From Amborella trichopoda (taxonomy: Eukaryota > Streptophyta > Magnoliopsida > Amborellales > Amborellaceae), in contig NW_006498549.1 of NCBI RefSeq assembly GCF_000471905.2, forward strand, positions 8,035,963-8,099,962: DNA of 64,000 nt, read 5' to 3'. A program made the translations under genes and the position numbers. Position 1 is the stretch's first letter. Every line of letters starts with the position of its first letter. This document shows, piece after piece, positions 56,105 through 64,000 of this stretch. The notes below the pieces were generated by a model that was given only the letters and a program-made list of their open reading frames with translations, did no database searches and was not told where the DNA came from.

Positions 56105-59015
56105 ACTATCCTGAAGCTTTAAACAAGCTCCTACTATAATTTTTAGTACAATAAACATTCCTGAAAATTCATAAAAAACAAGAAATAGTATTGAGAATTA
56201 ATTAAAAGTACTATGAAGACTTGCTGAAAGATGCTTGGAATTACTTTAATAGGTCTTGGTACACCCCACAGTCGATTCCTTGACCGATGGCACACTTTTA
56301 CTCTTTTAGGTGTTGCTAAAAATTCTGAGATGGAAAGCTTTTGAGACGCTGCCTTTCAATATATGGTTTTAGAGAACTCAAAAAACTTAACTGGGGTTTA
56401 TAAAAACCCTATAGGAACAAATTAGGGCTGAATTTGTGCGATGATCTCTCTAGGTTTGGCTTCTCCCTTCTTTTCTTCAAAATACAACGAATCTCAGTTA
56501 AGGTTTGAAAGTCCCACCTTTCCTTCTTTGATAGAAGTTACTCAAAAAATAGGATAGTGGGTGGCATGACTCTCTCTAAGGGAAAGGAGAGGGTCACGTG
56601 GTTTTCAATTTTATGAGAGAGAGAAAAAATATGGCGTGATAGAGAGAGAAAAGTGGCATGATGGAAAGAGAGAGGGCCTGGGGAGTGAGAGAGAGAATCT
56701 TGTTGTGTGTTTGAAAGAGGTTTAAATTAGAACTTCAAATAGAAAGAAGTCTATTCCCAATTTGAATAAGATTTCCTTAGGTATGCCTTATCTAATGTTA
56801 ACAAGATATTTTAAGATAGTTTAGGAAATCTGTGGGGTGAGAGAGATTTAATCAGAGCCATCAATCCCACAAATCAGCCATCATGATTTTGGGTGGAAAG
56901 ATAAGAACTTTATCCCCTTAGATTTTGGTCCATATCCAACTCTTATTTAAATTGAAAATATAACCAATCTTATCATTATCTAGATCTTCTATAATCTATA
57001 GAAACTCAAGGATAATCTATATTTTAAAATTCCCACTAGAATAGGAAACCAAATCTTATTAAAAAATTTCCTATCTTATTCAAAATCAAATATTAAGAAA
57101 GTTGGGTGTGCCCCCCATTCTCCTAAATATGTGGTGTGCCCACTTTTCCTTAAAAAAGTGGTCTACCCACTTATTTGTTAACAAAAATGATGTGCCTCTC
57201 TAAGGGGTAATGTGGGCCCTACATGGGTGCCACACACATGGGGGGGCGGGACCTTTGGTCCCTATATGTGCCTTATCAATTTCTGAAAATTTTAAAAATA
57301 TCCTTTTAATGAAATTATAAAAATTAATGCAGAAATAATATTATAAAATTTTGAAAATATTTAAAAATCGTACAAACATATACTAGGAATTGACTGGTAC
57401 CAATGGGTCAAAAATAGTAATAATAAGGGCTGTCCACTCAAGGGTAAGTGACAACTAGTGGAGAGACTAACTAGTGTACTAACAACTGGTGGAGAGATGA
57501 GTGAGTTTTCAGTGACAATAGGTCTACATCAAGGGTCAGCATTGAGCCTGTACCTCTTTGTCTTAGTTATAGATGACTTAACTAGGCACCTACAGGATGA
57601 GGTATCATGGTGCATGTTGTTCGCAGATGATATAATTTTGATTGATGAGACCCGAAACAACATGAACATAAAGTTAAAAATTTGAAGGGACGCTCTAGAA
57701 TCCAAAGGTTTTAAAATTAGTTGTACTAAGACAGAGTATATGGAGTACAAGTTTAGTAATAATAGGAGTAGAGACGAGGAAGTAGTCAAGAATGATGGCC
57801 AAGAAGTACAAAACTGACCGCACTTTCGATTTCTTGGGTCGATAATCTAGGAAAATGGAGAGATCGAGGAAGATGTCGCACACAGAATTAGAGTTGGGTG
57901 GGCGAAGGGGAGATTTGCAAGTGGAATTTTATGTCATCAATGCATACCAATGAGGTTGAAGGGTAAGTTATATAGGACAACAGTGAGTCTAGCTTTGCTC
58001 TATGGGGAGGAATGTTGGGTGGACAAAAAACAATATACTCATAGAATGAGTGTAGTGGAAATGAGGATGTTGAGATGGATGAGTGGCAAAGTAAGAAAGG
58101 ATAGAATTCGAAATGAATCTATTCGAGAGAATTTAAGCGTGGCACCAATAGGCGATAAAATGAGAGAGAGTAGACTTAGGTGGGTTAGCCATGTGTGGTG
58201 CCAACCATGTACAACACCTGTTAGGAAGTGCGAGTTAGTTCAAGTGGAAGGACTGAAAAGAGCAAGGGGTAGGCCCAAAAAGATGTGGTTGGAAGTAGTC
58301 CGAAAAGATATGGGGACTTATGGCCTTACTGAGGGTATGGCCTTTATTAGAGTAGAGTAGAGAACCATGATTCATGTGGTCGGCCCTATTTAATTGGGAA
58401 AAGTCTAAAATGATGATGATGAAGTGCAGTCCACTTGCCCCAGAAACCGTGATCCACTACTGTATTTTGTTCAACCAAGCAAAGACCCATGACCCACAGT
58501 CTCATTTCAGGGGCTCATGATTGACTTGTCAAAGTTGGACAATAAAACAATGGGACCATGATCCGTGAATGTGGATTCCAGTTCCCCTCTTTAAGAGCAA
58601 GTCTAGCACTTCTCACCATAGTGTAAAAGGGGCTCTCTCTATGCACAGGTACACATGTCCCTCTATAGGGCTACTTCCAAGTAATACGGCTGTCCTGTGT
58701 ACATGTCGTGCGGAAGTTTGTTGAGGCTTTCACCCTTGCTTTCATAGGCTTGCAACTACACACAAGAGATCACTCAGTTCTCCTAGCCTACAAACATCAT
58801 CCCTGGGCATCTCTTCTACTTCAGGAAGGGATTACCCACTGTAAACCCTTCTCGGTAGTGTCACATGCCCGGTAGCAAGGGTTTTGAACATGACCAGGGC
58901 CACAAACCGCCCAACTCTTGGTCAGAATACACACACACTCTCACTAAAGTGCATATTTCACTATAATATCCTATTTACAAGCTCTTTAGGCCTTTAAAGG
59001 CCACAAAACCCAGCA
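56105..59015 (-). repeat. R1 long LTR, minus orientation, split by an RTE LINE
   Basis: Read on the minus strand it starts TGCTGGGTTTTGTGGCC at 59015 and can be followed to cttcaggatag at 56105, matching 49873-51992. Without the LINE (57439-58425) about 1.9 kb of LTR remains. No element body was found on either side, so it may be a truncated or solo LTR. Confidence 0.75.
57439..58425 (+). mobile_element. RTE-type LINE, 5'-truncated, inserted in R1 LTR
   Basis: Encodes the second half of RTE pol: SVTIGLHQGSALSLYLFVLV, the catalytic MLFADDIILI, then KTEYMEYKFSNNRSRDEE, RLKGKLYRTTVSLALLYGEE, MRMLRWMSGKVRKDRIRNES and GRPKKMWLEVVRKDMGTYGL. A TGA at 57683 (a Trp position in relatives) and further stops inactivate it. 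It ends in atgatgatgatga. Flanks gctgtccact (57429-57438) and gcagtccact (58426-58435) form a target duplication with one change. Confidence 0.9.
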
Positions 59016-59790
59016 TTTAAATTTTAGTGGCATCTGCAGTTTGTAAAATCCCTTTTCAATTAGAAAAATGCAAGAAAAAATGAAAATTTCTATACTTATT
59101 TTTTTGTATTTTCTGATTAAAATATTAAAATTTATGGGATTTTATAAATTGTAAAGGCTCTTAAAAAGAAAGAACCAGAAATGGAAAAGACAAAAAAAGA
59201 ACAGATACTTGTTTTGTGTTTTTTTCCGCATTTTTGGTTTTGGAAGGGCTTGCTCAATTGTGAGAAGTCCTTAAAAAAGTTAGAATTAAAGAAGAGAAAA
59301 AATTCCAAAAATAAAGGACCAAAAGTTTGTTAATGTGTTCATATATTTTTTTGTATCTTGTGAACAATTATTTTGTAACTTTATTTGTTTGTCTTTTAAG
59401 TTTTCTTTTTCCCTCCGATTTGTAAGGTCCTTAAATTTAAGAATATAAATTACAGTAAAGAAAACCAAAAGTTCGTTTGCATTTTTTCTAATATTTGGTT
59501 TTGAATTTTAAGGTCTTCTACCTACCGTAGGAGCCCTTAATAGATAATATTCCACCTGGATTCTATAATAGGTAAGAATACAACAAGAAAGGGAAAGGAA
59601 ACAATGGAAAATGAATAAAGATGGTCTAAGAAGGGTGATGACTTTAAACTGTCCCTTTTCCCGTCCCATGCCCGGATTAAAGGGCTGGGTTGTGGTAGGT
59701 AGGCAGCCAACGTAAAATTTTACCAAAACTGATTATGAATATTAAACCTACAGTATCTGCTTATGCTAGGGCATTCCTTAGAACCGATAC
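59016..59790. repeat. AT-rich stretch with degenerate repeats
   Basis: Variants of ttgtaaggtccttaaa recur near 59037, 59146, 59260, 59420 and 59505, each followed by A-rich sequence, suggesting an old tandem array with a unit of about 110-160 bp. Not verified by alignment. Confidence 0.35.
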
Positions 59791-59895
59791 GTTGTATCAG
59801 AAAGATGGCCTTTAATAGAGCTTAATGACGGACCGGGATTCGTGTAGCCGACCTCAAATAATTGAGAAAAAGTTATGATGATGATGATGCTGATG
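59791..59895 (+). mobile_element. RTE-type LINE 3' tail
   Basis: Corresponds to the last 100 bp of the 57439 copy: atggcctttaatagagctta, gaccgggattcgtgtagccgacctca, then gatgatgatgatgctgatgaa. Confidence 0.75.
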
Positions 59896-60168
59896 AATAA
59901 AGAAGTTGATGGTTTAAAGAGAGAAGAGAGAGAAGATGACAAGAAGAGTCATGTGGAGAAGAGAGAGGAGAGGTGGCAGCCTCTTAGGGTTACAATCCAC
60001 ATGAGAGGGAGGCGGCAGCCTCTTAGGGTTATAGTCCACATGCTCCTTTCATCCCTTTCCTGATAATAAGTTATAAAGATGTACAAGATGGCCCCTAACT
60101 ATGAGATGGGACAAATAGCTCCTTAGAGACTTAAAAATACAAGAGAAATAACCATAGAATTTAACATT
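59896..60168 (-). repeat. Partial Copia LTR (minus)
   Basis: On the minus strand, TGTTAAATTCTATGG starts just after an agcatgaggggagt polypurine-like tract (about 60175-60190) that follows the Copia RNase H. A block containing cctcttagggtta is duplicated (59977-60047). The LTR is cut off on the left by the RTE tail. Confidence 0.55.
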
Positions 60169-60174
60169 GACTAC

Positions 60175-61265
60175 ACTCCCCTCATGCTAGTGTGTAGAAA
60201 TCAATCTTGCCAGCCTACTTAAGATCACTTGTAGTCACGGTTTCCCATCAACCTTGGTAAGAATATCTGCTAGCTGGTCTTTTGTTTTAACATAAGGGAT
60301 GCAAATTTCTCTAGTAGCAACTCCTTCTCGAATGAAATGTCTATCTACCTCTATATATTGGGTTCTATAATGTTGGATCCGATTGTGAGCTATTCTGGTG
60401 GCTGCCTTGTTGTCATAACACAAGGACATTGACCGCCTCATTGGAAAGTCGAGTTCTTGTAAGATAATTTTAAGCTAGGGTATTTTTTTTTGGGTAAGTC
60501 AGTGAGGGAGAAGGCCCCCTACCCGTTTTATCATTAATAAAAAAGCAAAGAAAAACAATTAACATACAGCCCTATGGTAGGGGAATTGCGCCAGATCATG
60601 TAATAAAAGATAGGAAAGGAAATCTGGTGGTCTATGGCGCCACACAGTAGCACCGCGGCCAGCAACTGCCTTCTTTGCGAGGGCCTCATCAATCATGTTG
60701 GCCTCCTGAAAGACATGTGTAATGGGCCATCGATGAGAAAAAAGTCTGGTGCAACAATTGTCTACAATCTTCTTTAGCCTCCATGGAGCACGACATCGAT
60801 TCTGAATGACATTCACATGTAAGGCCGAGTCACTTTCTATTTGAATTGGAAAGCAATTCCTTTGAATAACCAATTGAACTCCTTCCTCAAGTGCCAAGAA
60901 TTCAGCATGGTTATTAGAAGCAAAACCAAAATGCTTTGCAAAATCAGCAATAAAACCGCCCGCTCTATTCTTGATAACTCCACCACCACCTGCTAAACCT
61001 GGATTTCTCATGGAAACACCATTAATATTGAGCTTGTAATTATGAGCCTCAAGAAAAGACCACGTTATCGGAATAAAGGATTCTGACCTCTGCTGCTGCC
61101 AAGTTATCCGAAGATTACCAATGAGGGCCTTTTCTGATAAATGAAAAGACCACTTCTTAACTTCTGCTAGTGCGAAGAGCTAGGGTAACTCACACACGCT
61201 ATGGGTTATGTTTCTATTCTATGCTTCTGCACTTAACCACTACAATATATTGTTTCTTACTCCTC
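60175..61265 (-). mobile_element. Copia RNase H and 3' end, interrupted by an L1
   Basis: Minus-strand order: 61265-61178 gives SAEA, stop, NRNITHSVCELP, then after removing the L1 it continues LKIILQELDFPMRRSMSLCY, DNKAATRIAHNRIQHYRTQY, IEVDRHFIREGVATREICIP and KTKDQLADILTK. These are the Copia RNase H catalytic segments (SSAEAEY-type, CDNKAA-type with Tyr-Asp, HIEVDRHF-type). The L1 at 60483-61177 splits it. Confidence 0.85.
60483..61177 (-). mobile_element. L1-type LINE 3' fragment inserted in Copia
   Basis: 5'-truncated, poly(A) seen as T-run at 60483-60490. Its 150-codon frame (61011-60559) is an RNase H domain: NPGLAGGGGVIKNRAGGFIA, HAEFLALEEGVQLV, IESDSALHVNVIQNR and EANMIDEALAKKA. 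The first catalytic Asp is Asn (NING in place of FDG). Target duplication AGCTAGGGTA is perfect (60473-60482 and 61178-61187). Confidence 0.9.
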
Positions 61266-61344
61266 GAAGTACAAGATTACCTCCAACCAAAGTACAACAG
61301 CCTGATCTAGATCTGCAATCTGCAGTAGAAGCTGGTAATATGTG

Positions 61345-61525
61345 TTTCTAAAAAAGGCCGTAACCCAGTGTTGGTCCCGCTTATGCAGGGTCCGAGAGGG
61401 GTGAGATGGAAACAATCATAATCTTTGGCTTTGAATGCACAAAGTGGCTCTCAGGACTCGAACCCACGCTTTTGCGCTGGCCACTTGAGCGTTTTACATT
61501 CACACCAAGTGACGGCTCCTATCCA
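61345..61525 (-). mobile_element. tRNA-derived SINE
   Basis: On the minus strand gtgggttcgagtcctgag is a clear B box; cacttggtgtgaatgtaaaacgctcaagtggccagcg precedes it. A body follows with ctcggaccctgcataagcggg and a T-run end (ggcctttttt, about 61352), like Au-type plant SINEs. Confidence 0.65.
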
Positions 61526-61649
61526 ATCTGCCTTTCTATGAGCCCCAATTTGCAAGTGCCCATAGCAAAGAACAATCCTTTACCTAGTGATGATTTTTAA
61601 ATACCCAAGAACTCTGTTAGCAGCCTCAAGATGAGTAGTTTCATACGCA

Positions 61650-62027
61650 ATGTGTCTACTTCCCAATATGACTATCATATGTACATACCGTGCGATGGTC
61701 ATGATGAGGATTTGGTCCATATCCCTTTAGGCCTACCAATTGGGCACAAAGGTCACTAAGTCCCTTGGTCTACTACCTTGGGCATCTCTCCTACCTCATC
61801 AAGGGGTAACCCTGCAAATCCTTCTTGGTTGTGCTGTATGCCCAGGTCTCATAGGGTTTTAGCACTCAACTTGGCCTAGCTCGTTAAGTCTAGTTTGAGT
61901 CTTGGCATCAATATTGCCACAACTTTGACCCCTCTGGACCATACTCCCACTGGAGTTGTTATGCCACCATTATGAAATTTCATTACTTGCTCTTGTAAGG
62001 CCTTTAAATGGCTACAAAGTCCCAACA
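61650..62027 (-). repeat. R1 LTR head, minus orientation
   Basis: Minus-strand start TGTTGGGACTTTGTAGCCAT at 62027, then ttaaaggcc, ccagtgggagtatggtcc, gggcatacagcacaaccaag and gatgagg-gagatgccca, matching 49873-50070. Cut off after about 380 bp. Confidence 0.65.
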
Positions 62028-62760
62028 AAGTTGTGGCCTCCGAAAGCGGCGCTGCTCAACTTACATCATCCTCCCTTGGTTAGTGAAAACTCGTCCTTGA
62101 GTTCTATTCAGTGGTGAACCTCCTCTGTGCTTGTTCATCAATCCTTTTGAGGTTGGTCTTCATCTAAAATCCATGAAGTCTTTGACTCAACTTTATCTTT
62201 CCGTTACCCAGCATGGCTATATGATCCACATTGGGTAGTAATGGTCCTAACATCAAGAACCTTGTGGATTGCCTTGACAGCCTGCTTAGGCAACTTCGCC
62301 CTCCATTCTATAGCCTGTCCCCTAGAAAACTTTCCATTTTACTCATAATCAAAGACTTTAAAAATAGGAGGGATTCCGCACCATTGGAAGCGTAATTTGG
62401 TGGCATTGGTGGCTATCTTTTAGGGCACTCAATAGTGACTGAACTTCTTATTCTTGAATATTTGATAGATGCTGCTAGGGAAGTGCTCTTGCTGTAGGGA
62501 CACCACCACCAGTTATATTCCTTAACTCCTCTTCTTGGTGCTGGTCAGCGTCAGCTTTGTACTTGTCGTAGCTCTCTTGAAGCTTCTCTCTTTGCTTATG
62601 GACCTCTTGGAGGTGCTTTGCTAGTGCCTCTTCCTCATCACTAGCCTGATCCCTCTTTGGAAATGGATCCATATTATCGCAAATGGGGACCATTAGTGAG
62701 TACGCTGCCTTATGGTCTTGGTAGCATTGAATGATGATTCTATTGTAAGCAAACATGGCT
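62028..62760 (-). pseudogene. Gypsy chromovirus pol 3' end
   Basis: Minus strand: MFAYNR, then ASDEEEALAKHLQEVHKQRE KLQESYDKYKADADQH (integrase C-terminal region of a Reina-like gypsy), later KVLDVRTITT (chromodomain-like) and NSRTSFH.PREDDV just before a purine tract (aaccaagggaggatga, about 62085). The start of its LTR seems to be TGATGTAAG, cut after about 40 bp by the R1 head. The tract and LTR start resemble those of the element at 23415-23440. Confidence 0.65.
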
Positions 62761-62969
62761 TGAGTCGGCTGACTAGGCTTGTCTTTGACAAGTTTGCTTA
62801 ACAGGTTTCCAAACTTCTATTTACAAACATAGTTACCCGAATCTCTCATCGAAGGGCGCGATTCCTATTCGAAATCATGATTCGGCGATTCCGACTAGGA
62901 ATCTTCATGGAACCCACTTACTTGAAGTCTAGAATCTCAATTCCTTATTTTTGGAATCTCGATGTCTGC

Positions 62970-64000
62970 CATAGTTTCAAAAAGCGCTTGGCGGGTCCTA
63001 GGCGGCCTTGGGGGTCTAGGCTGCCCAGCGTCTAGGCGAACACCTAGAACCTGGGCGGCCCAGTTGAATCCAAAAACAATTCTACAGTTATATATTGTAT
63101 AAAATATAAGAATTAGGTATTTAGGGCACATCAGAATTGAAAGTATACTACATGTTAGCACACACTCCATAAGCATAACCATAAGTCGGTCCATAATCCA
63201 TATCCAATTAAAACTTAAAATTTACCATTCATAGTTCAATCAAAGTTCAAAGTTTAATAATTATTCAACATTCATCATTCATCATCAGAAAAATTAGGGT
63301 CAGCTGCATTGGCATCATATTCATCGGAGTCGTCACCCTCCTCAACATACTGGTTGTCTTTCTCTCCCTTCTGAATCTGCCTCTTCTTCCTCATCTTCCT
63401 CCTCCACCCTCATTCTCTGTGCAGAAGATCTAGTGGCCCTACGTGGGTTTGCTGATGTCCCTGAAGCATCCATGACCATGTCCCATATTAATCCTTCATG
63501 CCCCTCGACCTCATCATCATCAACTAACCACTCCATAGCATTGTCCATATTTTTTGATCTGATGGGGTTTCTCTTATCTCTCTTAGCAAACCTATCCTTT
63601 AAGAATCGATTATACTTGACATAGACTAGGTCATTGAGCCTCTTTGATTCAAACCTGTTCCTTCTCTTTATAAGAATCTAACAAAATCAAATGAAACTAA
63701 TTAAAATCTATGGTTCATGTATTATTAATACAATTATACAAATTACCCTTATGGCCTTACCCCTTCAAAAGTACTCCAATTGCGCTCACAACCGGATGAG
63801 GAAGTGGTTAGGTTTAAGATCCTAATGGCCAACTTTTGTAAATTTGGAGAACTACACCCATGTTGTCTCCACCAATTGGTTGCAAAGATATAGAATAAAA
63901 TCATTATTAAATAATAGAATTATAAAAATGAAATTTGATTTGAACTTGATGAACTTAAGAATATTATTACTACCTGGATTAATTTTGGTCCTTTGCCTCA
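62970..64000 (-). mobile_element. Second hAT transposon, cut by the window end
   Basis: The terminus CATAGTTTCAAAAAGCGCTT is followed by CCTAGGCGGCC-type subterminal motifs (63000-63060) like those of the 1563-5422 element. Coding for a hAT transposase C-terminus runs leftward from the window edge. The other end lies outside. Confidence 0.75.
63342..63875 (-). CDS. hAT transposase C-terminus (two exons), open frame
   Basis: 63875-63761 encodes NWWRQHGCSSPNLQKLAIRI LNLTTSSSGCERNWSTFEG, the hAT dimerisation motif. A plausible 83-bp intron (63760-63678, gtaagg...gttag) joins in phase to ILIKRRNRFESKRLNDLVYV KYNRFLKDR, then MEWLVDDDEVEGHEGL and an acidic tail (VEEEDEEEEADSEGRE), stopping at 63342. 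No stop or shift is visible in about 150 codons, unlike the hAT at 1563-5422. The BED and DUF659 parts should lie past 64000. Confidence 0.72.

Larger units (their letters stand above)
53649..64000. other. Intron (or gene end) to the window edge
   Basis: No exon with Walker A, the ABC signature or Walker B was recognised. 53649-54131 and 54536-55560: nothing recognised. 55640-56100: AT-rich, nothing. 58990-59790: AT-rich with degenerate repeats. 61270-61345 and 62760-62969: nothing. The remaining parts are listed as elements. Confidence 0.55.

Noticed and set aside
61430..61500. Genuine tRNA gene
   Set aside because: A B box is present, but no cloverleaf could be closed; it fits a SINE head better.

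Overview
The window is nuclear DNA of a flowering plant. It is AT-rich, full of plant transposons (Ty3/gypsy chromovirus, Copia, RTE and L1 LINEs, hAT, Mutator-like MITE), and holds one recognisable host gene in many small exons. Large TE-filled introns next to roughly 90-150 bp introns would suit a magnoliid or other early-diverging woody angiosperm, but the sequence does not fix the species.

Host gene: ten exons on the + strand (6171-53648) join without a stop into 957 nt (319 codons). They encode the middle of a half-size ABCB transporter of the plastid TAP1/ABCB26 type: the end of TM1 through TM6 and the first strand of the nucleotide-binding domain with its A-loop tyrosine. The N-terminus lies left of the window. 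No exon for Walker A, signature, Walker B or H-loop was seen before 64000. Introns are 19.1, 0.15, 0.14, 0.09, 4.1, 0.12, 0.14, 14.9 and 7.8 kb. All have GT-AG ends except the last, which uses a GC donor at 45737.

Layout. 1-6170: upstream intron with a complete 3.86-kb hAT transposon (1563-5422, perfect 8-bp TSD). 6299-25413: intron with a three-level nest. A MITE (about 9970-24360) is split by a short + strand LTR element (10339-24341), itself split by an 11.6-kb minus-strand Tekay/Del-type chromovirus (11427-23049, TSD GACAT). 25414-26102: four exons. 26103-30157: intron with Copia and RTE fragments. 30158-30649: three exons. 30650-45525: intron with two Copia remnants, several long-LTR copies (called R1 here), a tandem duplication, microsatellites and an assembly gap (45080-45263). 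45526-45736: exon. 45737-53574: intron with nested RTE and L1 fragments and an R1 LTR joined to a deleted Copia body. 53575-53648: exon. 53649-64000: intron with a Mutator-like MITE, an inverted R1 LTR carrying an RTE insertion, a Copia fragment interrupted by an L1, a SINE, a gypsy 3' end and the start of a second hAT whose visible reading frame is open.

No new cellular system was found. The notable points are how far the ABC gene is spread out, its GC-AG intron, and several insertions whose target duplications can be read exactly, which gives a relative order of events.
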